A program made the position numbers and the translations under genes. Below the pieces are notes generated by a model. The model was given only the letters and a program-made list of their open reading frames with translations. It was not told where the DNA came from and did no database searches. From contig CAMWNP010000010.1 in the NCBI GenBank assembly GCA_947175645.1, positions 23,387 to 87,386 on the forward strand: DNA of 64,000 nt. The letters are read 5' to 3'. The stretch is from an uncultured Porphyromonadaceae bacterium. GTDB lineage: Bacteria; Bacteroidota; Bacteroidia; Bacteroidales; Muribaculaceae. Shown piece by piece: positions 35,897 through 45,022 of the stretch; the first letter of the stretch is position 1, and every line of letters begins with the position of its first letter.

Positions 35897-36271
35897 TCAG
35901 AATCCTTGCGGATAGACACGTTTATAGACGCGACGGAAATTGTTGTCTGTCGCCTGCAGTTCGGCAGCCCGTGACGCAAAGTCCTCGCCCCAGATGCTTG
36001 CCAGCAGATCGCCCAGATAACGATGCTCACGGTCTTTTTCTATCGCAAGATTTATCAGAGTGTCTATCTCGGTTGAGAATCTCTCGGGGTCGATCGCGTT
36101 GAGGTAGCGCGCGGTGCTCACCACAAACTGACCCGTAAGGTCAACCCGGCTTATATTCTCGATAATGTCATCGATAACTTCGTGAGCCGAATCAATATGG
36201 TTGGCCAGATATTCGTAACTTTTCAGTCCGTCGGCGTCATCGCCTATCGCTTTTTTCAGTTCGTCGTTCAT
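35897..36271 (-). CDS. Small helical protein of unknown function heading the porW-porX operon
   Basis: This 124-residue acidic, all-helical-looking cytoplasmic protein (MNDELKKAIGDDADGLKSYEY...) ends in 'YKRVYPQGF'. No motif is recognised. It lies 40 bp upstream of the cyclophilin gene on the same strand and is the first gene of the run ending in menA. Core-like base composition and position support a real gene. Confidence 0.7.
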   Translation of the reverse strand: MNDELKKAIGDDADGLKSYEYLANHIDSAHEVIDDIIENISRVDLTGQFVVSTARYLNAIDPERFSTEIDTLINLAIEKDREHRYLGDLLASIWGEDFASRAAELQATDNNFRRVYKRVYPQGF

Positions 36272-36439
36272 GGGTGGAAATTTTTCTATGGCAGTGACAG
36301 AGGTCTGCGGGCTTCATGCCGCTGCTGATGGTGTTTGTTTTGCAAATTTAATAATAATAGGTGGATAATTTTACAAATCATTGTTAAAAATCCCTTTCCG
36401 CTGTGTGTAAATCGGTGTTTTTTTCGTAACTTTGTGATT

Positions 36440-37582
36440 ATGAAAAAGAGTATATTTATCACTGTATCAATATTTTTATCCGTTTTATTGTTTTCTTGTT
36501 CGGATAAGCATGATGATCCGGAACCTGTGGATGAGGGAACTGTCCGCACGGTTCTTGTCTACATGGTTGCCAATAATTCACTTGGCAGATATTATTTTGA
36601 CGAAGCGGATCTTGAAGAGATGCGTAAGGGTGCCGTTGACGGTAAACTGGGGAATTCACGATGGCTGGTTTATCATCATCCCTATGGAGAAGCACCCCGT
36701 TTGAAAGAACTGATGGAGGATGGAACCTTCGTTACGCTGAGAGAGTATTCGGAGGGTAGCCAATCCGTGACCATAGACCGGATGAAAGAGGTTATGGACG
36801 ACACCCGTTTTCTGGCTCCGGCGAAGGATTACGGCCTGGTTCTATGGAGCCACGCAACAGGATGGTTGCAGAATGGAGTGACTGAGAGCCGGTCAAAACT
36901 CCGGGCTTTTGGTGACGACGGCGGACGCTACATGAACATAACCTCTCTCGCACAGGCACTTGAAGGTCAGAATCTGAGTTTCATTTATGCCGACTGCTGC
37001 TATATGGGCTGTGTGGAAGTGGCTTACCAGTTGCGTGACTGTGCCCGTTATTTTGTGGCTTCAGCCGCCGAACTCCCTGCGGCGGGGATGAACTACTCCG
37101 TCAATATGGAATGTCTGACAGGTCAGAATCTCGACCTTATAGGCTCAGCCCGGAATACTTACGAGATGTATGCCAAAGATAATTCCACCAGGCCTAATCA
37201 GTCATGGTGCACGATGTCAGTTGTAGATCTCAGCATGATGGATGAATTGTCAAATATTACTGCCGAGGTATACCGGACCGGTGAATTTCCTCACAGTCTA
37301 AATCCGCAGACTTTCACCGCCGGAGTGAATTATTACTCTGACCTGGCGCAATTTGTGGAGAATGTCACCCCTGACAACACTCTTCTTTCCCGCTGGAACA
37401 ACATCTTTTCAAAGACTGTGCTGTATGAGGCCGCTACACCATACATCATTGGCGGTGTGGAAGTGCATACTCACTGCGGGCTGACAACCTTCATTCTCAA
37501 CTCAACAACTGACAGCGACACCCGTAACTACCGTCAACTCGACTGGTATGCCGATGTGGCCAGATTTCAACCCTTACCCTGA
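36440..37582 (+). CDS. C11 (clostripain-type) cysteine peptidase lipoprotein
   Basis: This 380-residue surface or periplasmic lipoprotein (lipobox LLFSC, acyl Cys20) starts at the ATG at 36440. The clostripain fold signatures are 'VLVYMVANNSLG', His138 in 'VLWSHATGW' and the catalytic Cys187 in 'YADCCYMGCVEVAYQ'. Clostripain-family enzymes cut after Arg or Lys and often mature by self-cleavage. It is the first gene of a five-gene run with an MscS channel, an amino-acid symporter and two dipeptidases, and shares one base with the next gene (TGATG). A TAAC-TTTG element at 36427-36434 may be its -7 site, very close to the ATG. Confidence 0.9.
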   Translation: MKKSIFITVSIFLSVLLFSCSDKHDDPEPVDEGTVRTVLVYMVANNSLGRYYFDEADLEEMRKGAVDGKLGNSRWLVYHHPYGEAPRLKELMEDGTFVTLREYSEGSQSVTIDRMKEVMDDTRFLAPAKDYGLVLWSHATGWLQNGVTESRSKLRAFGDDGGRYMNITSLAQALEGQNLSFIYADCCYMGCVEVAYQLRDCARYFVASAAELPAAGMNYSVNMECLTGQNLDLIGSARNTYEMYAKDNSTRPNQSWCTMSVVDLSMMDELSNITAEVYRTGEFPHSLNPQTFTAGVNYYSDLAQFVENVTPDNTLLSRWNNIFSKTVLYEAATPYIIGGVEVHTHCGLTTFILNSTTDSDTRNYRQLDWYADVARFQPLP

Positions 37583-38700
37583 TGTCATCACCCTTCCTGA
37601 AATATTTCATCGAAGAGTCCTCACCGCTCATACCCGAAGCCGAGATCCAGCAGTTCAAAGCCCTGTCAATTGAGCAACTCCTCTCGAAACTTGCTGCCGG
37701 TGCGGTTCAGTTCGGCATAAATCTTGTAATAGCCATCGTTGTTTTTGCGATCGGCAAGTTCATTATTGACCGTATTTACAACTTTGTGTCGCTGATTTTG
37801 TTCCGGCGCAATGTCGACCGCTCACTATCATCTTTCATCCTTTCGTTCATCCGCATTGTCCTCTATTTCGTTCTTCTGGTCACTTGCATAGGAATCATAG
37901 GGATAGAGACAAGTTCTTTCCTCGCTCTGTTCGCGTCCGCAGGTGTGGCCGTGGGTATGGCTCTGTCAGGGACATTACAGAACTTCGCCGGCGGTGTGCT
38001 CATTCTGTTCCTCAAACCATACAGGGTGGGGGACTACATAGAGGCACAGGGATTTGCCGGCACCGTCAAGGAAATACAAATTTTCCACACTTTGATCAAT
38101 ACCACTGACAACAAGGCTATTATCATCCCTAACGGACCCCTGTCCACATCAAGCATCAACAACTGGTCGCGTGAGCGTTTCCGCAGGGTGAGTTGGGAAA
38201 TATCAATCTCTTACGATGATAAAGTGCAGGATGCCCGTGATGCAGTGGCGGAACTGTTCGAGCAAGATCCGCGTATTGTAAAAGGTTTTCTCGAGGATCA
38301 TGTCGAGCCTGACGCCGAGGCTACGGATGACAATGAGGAAAATACTGAGCCGGAAGAGACCGAGCCGGAAGAACCCAAGAAACTGAACTGGATCCGCCGA
38401 TGGATATTCTCATCCAGGAAGAAACGTCAGGAAGCGGTGGAAAAATGGAAGAGCCGACGTGAGGAGAAACTCCGGCGTCTTGTGCCGAAAACCAACGCCC
38501 GATATTCCGTAGTGGTCAATGAACTGGCCGACTCCGCCGTGGTCATTAAGGTAAGGGCCTGGGTGAGGACCAAAAACTACTGGGCCGTGTTCTACGAATA
38601 CAACGAAAAGTTCTATGACGAACTTCCCAAACATAACATCCACTTCCCATTCCCTCAGATGGATGTGCATTTGAACCGGACGGACATCCACAACGACTGA
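37582..38700 (+). CDS. MscS-family mechanosensitive channel with charged insertion
   Basis: This 372-residue inner-membrane channel protects against osmotic shock. Membrane segments lie near residues 43-70, 84-108 and 112-145. The pore-lining TM3 and beta domain signatures are 'AGVAVGMALSGTLQNFAGGVL' (shown as two parts: AGVAVGMALSG, TLQNFAGGVL), 'YRVGDYIEAQGFAGTV' and 'IIIPNGPLSTSSINNWS'. The C-terminal alpha/beta domain is split by an unusual insertion at about 241-305: an acidic EEPE-rich run, then a strongly basic Trp/Arg/Lys helix. It overlaps the C11 peptidase gene by one base, and the symporter follows after 3 bp. Confidence 0.93.
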   Translation: MSSPFLKYFIEESSPLIPEAEIQQFKALSIEQLLSKLAAGAVQFGINLVIAIVVFAIGKFIIDRIYNFVSLILFRRNVDRSLSSFILSFIRIVLYFVLLVTCIGIIGIETSSFLALFASAGVAVGMALSGTLQNFAGGVLILFLKPYRVGDYIEAQGFAGTVKEIQIFHTLINTTDNKAIIIPNGPLSTSSINNWSRERFRRVSWEISISYDDKVQDARDAVAELFEQDPRIVKGFLEDHVEPDAEATDDNEENTEPEETEPEEPKKLNWIRRWIFSSRKKRQEAVEKWKSRREEKLRRLVPKTNARYSVVVNELADSAVVIKVRAWVRTKNYWAVFYEYNEKFYDELPKHNIHFPFPQMDVHLNRTDIHND

Positions 38701-38703
38701 CCC

Positions 38704-39903
38704 ATGAAAATCAAATTAAAAAAGCCGGGACTGCTCCCGCTCATTCTCATTGCCATCATTGCCGGAATCGGTGCCGGATTCATCTTTCCGGACTGGCTCA
38801 CACGCATTTTTGTCACGTTCAACGCTCTGTTCAGCCAGTTTCTCGGATTTATAATACCGCTGCTGATACTTGCCCTGGTTGCACCAGCGATAGCCGAAAT
38901 TGGCAAGGGTGCGGGCAGGATGCTTCTGGCAACCGCGCTCCTGGCCTACGTATTCACCGTATGCTCCGGGTTGCTCTCCTATGCCACCGGCTCCGCAATA
39001 TTCCCCTCACTTGTCACGCCGGGAAATCTTGATGCCGTGGAAAGTGCATCAGAAGTATCCCTCACACCCTATATCACCATCCCCATGCCTCCGTTGATGG
39101 ATGTCACTTCATCGCTCATCCTTGCCTTTATCCTCGGACTCGGTGCTTCGGTCCTGCAGGGTGACACCATGCGACTCTGGCTATATGACCTCCGGTCCAT
39201 CATCATGATGGTCATAAAGAATGTCATCATACCTCTGCTCCCGTTATACATTTTCGGCATATTCCTTGCCATGACCGTCTCCGGTCAGGTGGCCCCCATT
39301 CTGGCAACCTTCGCAAGGATCATCCTGGTGATTTTCGTGCTCCACATTGCCCTCCTCGTGCTGCAATACTGTGTGGCTGCCATCTTCTCGCGCAACTCCC
39401 GCAATCCCTTCCGGCTGCTATGGACAATGCTCCCGGCATATTTCACCGCCCTCGGCACACAATCATCGGCGGCAACAATTCCCGTGACATTGAAAAGTTC
39501 CATCCGCACAGGTGTCAATCAGGAGGTTGCCGGATTTGTCATTCCTCTATGTGCTACAATCCATTTGTCAGGCTCAACACTCAAGATTGTGGCTTGCGCC
39601 ATGACTCTTATGATAATGAAGGATATGCCCATTGATTTTCCCACCATGCTTTCCTTCATTGCCATGCTTGCCGTGACTATGGTAGCGGCGCCGGGTGTTC
39701 CCGGTGGCGCAATCATGGCTGCCCTGGGGGTTCTGTCATCCATCCTCGGATTTTCTGATGCCGACAACGCCCTGATGATAGCGCTTTATATTGCCATGGA
39801 CAGTTTCGGAACTGCATGCAACGTAACGGGTGACGGTGCCATTGTCATCATTATCGACCGGTTTTTCGGAAAGAAGAAACTTGTAAACCAAACAACAGAA
39901 TGA
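38704..39903 (+). CDS. Dicarboxylate/amino-acid:cation symporter (DAACS, GltP-like)
   Basis: This 399-residue inner-membrane secondary transporter of the SLC1/DAACS family takes up glutamate, aspartate, serine/threonine or dicarboxylates with Na+ or H+. It has eight-helix plus two-hairpin topology. Family motifs are the Ser-rich re-entrant loop 'LGTQSSAATIPVTL', 'AAPGVPGGAIMAAL' and 'DSFGTACNVTGDGA' (the NxxxD site). It lies between MscS and two dipeptidase genes in one operon, which suggests import of amino acids released from peptides. The last codons overlap the next gene by 4 bp. Confidence 0.95.
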   Translation: MKIKLKKPGLLPLILIAIIAGIGAGFIFPDWLTRIFVTFNALFSQFLGFIIPLLILALVAPAIAEIGKGAGRMLLATALLAYVFTVCSGLLSYATGSAIFPSLVTPGNLDAVESASEVSLTPYITIPMPPLMDVTSSLILAFILGLGASVLQGDTMRLWLYDLRSIIMMVIKNVIIPLLPLYIFGIFLAMTVSGQVAPILATFARIILVIFVLHIALLVLQYCVAAIFSRNSRNPFRLLWTMLPAYFTALGTQSSAATIPVTLKSSIRTGVNQEVAGFVIPLCATIHLSGSTLKIVACAMTLMIMKDMPIDFPTMLSFIAMLAVTMVAAPGVPGGAIMAALGVLSSILGFSDADNALMIALYIAMDSFGTACNVTGDGAIVIIIDRFFGKKKLVNQTTE

Positions 39904-41561
39904 ACATAAAGAATATTATCACATCCGCCGCCATGTTTCTGGCTGCGACATTGCCGGCACTCTCATGCACCGGTCTGATTGTGGGTCGTGCCGCATCGGC
40001 TGACAGCAGTGTCATTGCAACCTACGCCGCAGACTCCTATGTCCGCTATGGATTTCTTGACTTCCAGCCTGCCGGTGACCATGCTCCCGGTGACATGCGT
40101 ACCGTCAAAAACTGGAGTACTCTGGAAATAATGGGTGAGATTCCTCAGGTTTCCCACACATATTCAACCATCGGCAACATGAACGAGAAAGGTGTGACTA
40201 TTGTGGAAAGCACATGGGGTGGACGTAAAGAACTCGCTGAACCTAACGGCATCATTGACTATGGCTCGGCCATATTCATCGCCTTGCAAAGAGCCGCCAC
40301 CGCACGTGAGGCCATCCGTGTGATCGATGAAGTCATCAATGAATATGGCTATGCCGGTACCGGAGAGTCTTTCACCGTGGCAGATGCTGAGGAGGCTTGG
40401 ATCATGGAACTTATCGGCAAAGGTAAGGAAGAAAAAGGGTTCGTGTGGGTAGCCTGCCGCGTGCCTGATGACTGTATAAGCGGTCACGCAAACAATCCGC
40501 GTATCCACAAATTTCCCCTCGATGACCCTGAAAACTGCCTTTATTCGCCTGACGTCATAGAATTTGCCCGTAAGAAAGGGTTATATAACGGTCCCGACGA
40601 GGATTTCAGTTTTTCAATGGCATATCAGGATTATAACAACTACACCAAGTTGCGCGGATGTGATGGAAGAGTCTGGAGTTTTTTCAACAAGTATGCCGAT
40701 GGCATGGACCGTTATCTCCCCTGGATTCTTGAAGGTAAAGGTGAACCACTCCCCTTGTTTGTCAAGCCGGACCGTAAAATCGATGCCACTGACATGAAAT
40801 GGATGATGCGTGATCATTTTGAGGACACTCCACTTGACATGACCAAGGATGCCGGTGCCGGATATTATGGGTCACCATATCGTCCGCGTCCGCTTACATG
40901 GGAATATGATGGTAAAAACTACACTCATGACCGTCCTATAGCCACTCAGCAGACCGGATTTTCGCTGGTTGCCGAAATGAACGCCGCACGCCCTGAATTT
41001 CTGCGTGGTCTGATGTGGTTCGGAACGGATGATGCCAACACATGCGTTTACCTACCGGTTTTCTGCTCCGTTCAGAAAGTTCCGCACCAACTTAGTGAGG
41101 ATAACGGCTCCCTGTACGATCTCTCGTGGGACTCCAATTTCTGGGTTAACAACTATGTGGCAAACCAGGCGTATAACCGCTATAGTGATATGATAGATGA
41201 CATCCGTGCCGTTCAGAAGGCCTACGAGGATTCCATCGCCGTTGATGTGGCTGTGGTGATGGAGCAGGCGCCTGAGTTTGAAGACCCTGACATCCAGAGG
41301 CTTATAGCACAGGATCTTATTGACATATGGGCGGAAAAGGCTACCACCGGATATAAGAAACTCGGAGATTTCCTCCTGGTGAAGTATCTTGACCAGTCTG
41401 TCAAAAAACAGGATGACGAGGGTAACTTCATTTCAACCCCTCACGGCAAGCCGGTGACTCCGGCTGCCTCATCGTTCAGCAAAAATTATTATGAAAACAT
41501 TGTCAGGAATAACGGCAAACAATTCCGGGTTCCTGACTTCAAAAAGAATATGAAGAAATGA
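39900..41561 (+). CDS. C69-family dipeptidase (PepD-type), first copy
   Basis: This 553-residue N-terminal-nucleophile peptidase has a signal peptide ending just before Cys23 ('LPALSCTGLIVGR'), so cleavage should expose the catalytic Cys. Family features are 'TYAADSYVRYGFLDFQPAG', 'EKGVTIVESTWGGRKE', 'YGYAGTGESFTVADAEEAW' and 'WFGTDDANTCVYLP'. C69 enzymes of this group release amino acids from dipeptides. The export signal suggests a periplasmic location. The 4-bp overlaps at both ends and close similarity to the next gene indicate a tandem duplication. Confidence 0.93.
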   Translation: MNIKNIITSAAMFLAATLPALSCTGLIVGRAASADSSVIATYAADSYVRYGFLDFQPAGDHAPGDMRTVKNWSTLEIMGEIPQVSHTYSTIGNMNEKGVTIVESTWGGRKELAEPNGIIDYGSAIFIALQRAATAREAIRVIDEVINEYGYAGTGESFTVADAEEAWIMELIGKGKEEKGFVWVACRVPDDCISGHANNPRIHKFPLDDPENCLYSPDVIEFARKKGLYNGPDEDFSFSMAYQDYNNYTKLRGCDGRVWSFFNKYADGMDRYLPWILEGKGEPLPLFVKPDRKIDATDMKWMMRDHFEDTPLDMTKDAGAGYYGSPYRPRPLTWEYDGKNYTHDRPIATQQTGFSLVAEMNAARPEFLRGLMWFGTDDANTCVYLPVFCSVQKVPHQLSEDNGSLYDLSWDSNFWVNNYVANQAYNRYSDMIDDIRAVQKAYEDSIAVDVAVVMEQAPEFEDPDIQRLIAQDLIDIWAEKATTGYKKLGDFLLVKYLDQSVKKQDDEGNFISTPHGKPVTPAASSFSKNYYENIVRNNGKQFRVPDFKKNMKK

Positions 41562-43192
41562 TCAGGAAAATCTACATCACTCTCTGCACCTCTCTTTTGG
41601 CGTCGCTTCCGGCCCTGGCATGTACAAGTCTTATAGCAACCAAAGGTGCCTGTGTTCCGGGAACAGGCAATCTCATCACATACGCCGCCGACTCACACAA
41701 TCTGTATGGTGAACTCTACAATCAGCCTGCCGCTGACCATCCCGCCGGATCCATGCGTCAGGTAATCGACTGGGACACTCATCGTCTGCTTGGCGAAATT
41801 CCCGAACTGCCCCATACCTATGCCACTCTCGGAAACATGAACGAGCATGGCCTGACCATCGGTGAGAGCACGTGGGGCGGACGTCATGAACTTGCAGGCT
41901 CAGGTATGATCGACTACGGTTCACTCATTTATATAACTCTTCAGCGTGCTAAAACTGCACGTGAAGCCGTCAAGGTAATGACTGATCTTGTAAATGAGTA
42001 CGGCTATGCAAGCGAGGGTGAGTCATTCTCAATCGCTGATCCTGACGAAGTGTGGGTTATGGAAATGGTTGGGAAAGGAAAGGATGACAAAGGAGCCGTC
42101 TGGGTTGCACGTCGAGTTCCTGACGGCTACATTTCCGGGCATGCCAACCATGCTCGAATCCACAAATTTCCCCTCGATGATCCGGAAACACTCTATTCTC
42201 CTGATGTAATTGAGTTTGCCCGGCAGAAAGGCTATTTCAACGGTAAAGATGAGGATTTTGATTTTTCAAAGGCATATGCAGTGACTGATTTCGGTGCTCT
42301 TCGCGGATGTGACGCGCGCGTATGGAGTTACTTCAACAAGTTCTCTGACAACGCCGAGAAGTATCTCCCCTGGATCAATGAAGCCGAGGGTGAACCCATG
42401 CCTTTGTGGGTTAAACCTAATCGCCAACTGACTGTCGATGATCTCAAATGGATGATGCGCGACCATTATGAGGATACACCTTTTGACATGACAAAGGATT
42501 CCGGTGCCGGACCGTTCAACACTCCTTACCGTTACCGCCCTATGGATTTTGAGGTTGACGGACAACAGTATTCTCATGAACGCGCAATCGCCACCCAGCA
42601 GACCGGCTTCTCATTCGTGGCGCAGATGCGTGCCAACCTCCCCGATGCACTTAAAGGAATACTTTGGTTCGGAACGGACGATGCCAACACCTGTGTTTAT
42701 CTTCCTATCCTGTGTCAGACACCCTCTGTTCCCGAGCAGTTGGGGCACGGTGACATCAACACCCTTGACTGGAACTCCAACTTCTGGGTAAATAACTATG
42801 TGGCAAATCTTGCATACCCACGTTACAGCCGGATGATTCCGGATATCAGGAAAGTGCAGTCGGAACTTGAAAGCGGTATAGCCGCCGAGGTGAAGGCCCT
42901 TGAAAAGAACCGGCAGATGAAAAATCCTGAAATGGCACGTGAACTCTCTCAGCAACTTGCCGACAAGTGGGCGCGTAAGGCCACAGAAAGTTACAAAGCA
43001 CTCGGCGACCGTCTCTTTGTGAAACATCTCGACGGCAACATCAAGCCGGAGAACCCCGACGGCTCATTCATGTATACCCCTGAAGGGATTCCTGTCACAC
43101 CTAAATTCGGAGGATATGACAATCCGGAATATTTCCGTTCCATCGTGCGTACCTCAGGTGACCGCCTGAAAGTTCACGAGCCTGAGAATTAG
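41558..43192 (+). CDS. C69-family dipeptidase (PepD-type), second copy
   Basis: This 544-residue paralogue of the preceding gene has the same layout: a signal peptide followed by Cys22 ('LPALACTSLIATKGA'), then 'TYAADSHNLYGELYNQPAA', 'NEHGLTIGESTWGGRHE', 'YGYASEGESFSIADPDEVW' and 'WFGTDDANTCVYLP'. The divergence between the copies is clearly more than recent, so they may differ in dipeptide preference. It is the last gene of the operon and converges on the AlbA_2-domain gene, with 8 bp between stops. Confidence 0.93.
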   Translation: MIRKIYITLCTSLLASLPALACTSLIATKGACVPGTGNLITYAADSHNLYGELYNQPAADHPAGSMRQVIDWDTHRLLGEIPELPHTYATLGNMNEHGLTIGESTWGGRHELAGSGMIDYGSLIYITLQRAKTAREAVKVMTDLVNEYGYASEGESFSIADPDEVWVMEMVGKGKDDKGAVWVARRVPDGYISGHANHARIHKFPLDDPETLYSPDVIEFARQKGYFNGKDEDFDFSKAYAVTDFGALRGCDARVWSYFNKFSDNAEKYLPWINEAEGEPMPLWVKPNRQLTVDDLKWMMRDHYEDTPFDMTKDSGAGPFNTPYRYRPMDFEVDGQQYSHERAIATQQTGFSFVAQMRANLPDALKGILWFGTDDANTCVYLPILCQTPSVPEQLGHGDINTLDWNSNFWVNNYVANLAYPRYSRMIPDIRKVQSELESGIAAEVKALEKNRQMKNPEMARELSQQLADKWARKATESYKALGDRLFVKHLDGNIKPENPDGSFMYTPEGIPVTPKFGGYDNPEYFRSIVRTSGDRLKVHEPEN

Positions 43193-43200
43193 TACGAGGT

Positions 43201-43860
43201 CTAATCCGCGGAAGTCACAATCAGAAATCCGCCGGAGGTGTGCTTCATGGATATGCTGCCAAGGGCAAGAAGGCGCACGAGCAGTTCTTCGGCACGGTGG
43301 CGTGATAGCCTGACATGGCGGAAGTACTGCTCCGGAGTCAGCGGTTGCATCTGTTCTATAAGTGATAGAGCGCCGAGTTCATCATCGGTAAAACTGAATC
43401 CTGCAGGTGTGTCTGTGCTGCTCAGTTCCCAGGCTCTCACCATGAGCGGATGGGCGGAGATGTTTTCATCGGCGACCCTATAGTATGCAACTGTTTTTCC
43501 ACCTTCTTCAAGGCAATAGACCGGACGCATCGCCGCACGGGCAATGTTGACCCTCAGCACTATGGCTCCGCCATCGGCGATGAAAGCGTCCACCTCCACT
43601 TTCTGAGCAGGGCGGCAGTAGGCTTCAGCGGCATGTTCAACCATGTAGATATCTTCCTCGTTGGGAACACCCACAATGGAGCCGTTGTCCTTAACTCCCA
43701 CAAGCAACCGTCCGCCGTCATTGTTTGCGAAGGCTGAGATGGAGCGGGCTATCTTACGTGCATCGGTGATTGCATACTTGAAGTCCTGGTGTTCGTGCTC
43801 TCCCTCTTCAATCAGACGTCGGATGTAGAATTTTCCTTTTATAGCCGGAATATCCTTCAT
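43201..43860 (-). CDS. AlbA_2/Schlafen-type ATP-binding domain protein
   Basis: This 219-residue cytoplasmic protein has an N-terminal AlbA_2 (Schlafen AAA_4) domain with 'EHQDFKYAITDARKIARSI', 'AFANNDGGRLLVGVKDNG' and 'IVGVPNEEDIY', and a C-terminal winged-helix-like part ('LSLIEQMQPLTPEQYFRHV'). Such proteins bind nucleic acid and some act as regulators; the target is unknown. Its start overlaps the luxS stop by 4 bp. Confidence 0.88.
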   Translation of the reverse strand: MKDIPAIKGKFYIRRLIEEGEHEHQDFKYAITDARKIARSISAFANNDGGRLLVGVKDNGSIVGVPNEEDIYMVEHAAEAYCRPAQKVEVDAFIADGGAIVLRVNIARAAMRPVYCLEEGGKTVAYYRVADENISAHPLMVRAWELSSTDTPAGFSFTDDELGALSLIEQMQPLTPEQYFRHVRLSRHRAEELLVRLLALGSISMKHTSGGFLIVTSAD

Positions 43861-44339
43861 TCCGGATAGTTAAGATTTGAGGGTTTGGGATTTTCAAGCA
43901 CCTCTTCAAGAAACAATTGTGCTTCCCGTCGAGCAAGCGGCAGGTCATTGAAACTGTAGTTGCCGCAGTCATGAGGGGTTGCCCCCGGAATCTCACCTTC
44001 GAAGCAGGCAATAAATGAAAATGTGTCACGCAGCAGCGGGAGAATATCCTGTGGGGTAAGGTCGCCTGCCATGATCAGGTAGTTGCCGGTTAAGCATCCC
44101 ATCGGACCCCAATATATTATACGGTCTTTCCAGCAAGGGTGATTTCTCAGGTAAGTGGCGGCCAGATGCTCTATTGTGTGGATAGCACGCGGGTCAAGAG
44201 CCGCTTCGCGGTTAGGACGCTTCATGCGTATGTCAAAGGTGGTGATGACATCGCCCGAGGGTGTGCTGTCCTTGCGGCTTACGAACACGCCGCGGTCAAG
44301 CAGCAGGTGGTTGACGGTGAAACTGGCAATCTTTTCCAT
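43857..44339 (-). CDS. luxS: S-ribosylhomocysteine lyase (LuxS)
   Basis: LuxS cleaves S-ribosylhomocysteine to homocysteine and DPD, the autoinducer-2 precursor. The 160 residues are standard. The iron/zinc ligands are His54 and His58 in 'HTIEHLAATYLR' and Cys125 in 'TPHDCGNY'; the catalytic Cys82 is in 'GPMGCLTGNYL'. mtnN ends 5 bp upstream, so the two successive enzymes of SAH detoxification are encoded together. Confidence 0.98.
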   Translation of the reverse strand: MEKIASFTVNHLLLDRGVFVSRKDSTPSGDVITTFDIRMKRPNREAALDPRAIHTIEHLAATYLRNHPCWKDRIIYWGPMGCLTGNYLIMAGDLTPQDILPLLRDTFSFIACFEGEIPGATPHDCGNYSFNDLPLARREAQLFLEEVLENPKPSNLNYPE

Positions 44340-44344
44340 AAGTG

Positions 44345-45022
44345 TCAGAGCAGTTGTATCAGTTCTTTGAGCAGGTTGAATGTGGCGGCTGGAGCATCAG
44401 TCCAGAAATTCTCATACTGGGCTATGTTGTCCTCCCCTCCAGGAGTGTCGGAAATGACCCTCATTATGAACACCGGTACACCTTTGAGATGGCAGACCTG
44501 CGCAATAGCGGCCGATTCCATGTCGACGGCAAGCGCTCCGTTGTATAGATTCAGCACATGGTCCACCTCATCTTTTTTGCTGACGAAAATATCACCTGAC
44601 GCTATAAGTCCCTTTTTTACATGGGGTTTGTCGTTGAAAAGAGGGAGTTCTACGAGTTGCGGAACAGAGCGGAATCGCGGCGGACATCCTGCCGCTGCAC
44701 CCCATTCTGTTCCCGGGCCGCACCAACAGTCGTGATAGGCAATCTCCTCACCTATGACCACATCAAGGATGGAGGCATTACCTGTTCCGCCGGCAACACC
44801 GGTATTGATCACCAGTGCCGGATGAAAGTTTTCTATGAGGGTGAGTGTGCCGATGGCCGCGTTGACCTTTCCTATGCCACATTGCATGGCTATGATCTCA
44901 TGATCGTTCAGCGTTCCGCAGTGGAAGCGGAAATCATTGAGTGTCACCACACTTACGTCATGAATGAGAGGGAGAAGGAGTTTGAGTTCCTTCTCCATTG
45001 CAACGATTATTCCTATTTTCAT
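44345..45022 (-). CDS. mtnN: 5'-methylthioadenosine/S-adenosylhomocysteine nucleosidase (MtnN)
   Basis: MtnN removes adenine from SAH and MTA; its SAH product is the LuxS substrate. The 225-residue protein has the N-terminal 'MKIGIIVAMEKELKLLLP' with the catalytic Glu region, 'NTGVAGGTG', 'SGDIFVSKKDEVDHV' and the purine-binding 'AVDMESAAIAQVCHLKGVP' with the catalytic Asp in 'RVISDTPGG'. It overlaps the upstream SGNH gene by 4 bp and precedes luxS by 5 bp. Confidence 0.97.
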   Translation of the reverse strand: MKIGIIVAMEKELKLLLPLIHDVSVVTLNDFRFHCGTLNDHEIIAMQCGIGKVNAAIGTLTLIENFHPALVINTGVAGGTGNASILDVVIGEEIAYHDCWCGPGTEWGAAAGCPPRFRSVPQLVELPLFNDKPHVKKGLIASGDIFVSKKDEVDHVLNLYNGALAVDMESAAIAQVCHLKGVPVFIMRVISDTPGGEDNIAQYENFWTDAPAATFNLLKELIQLL

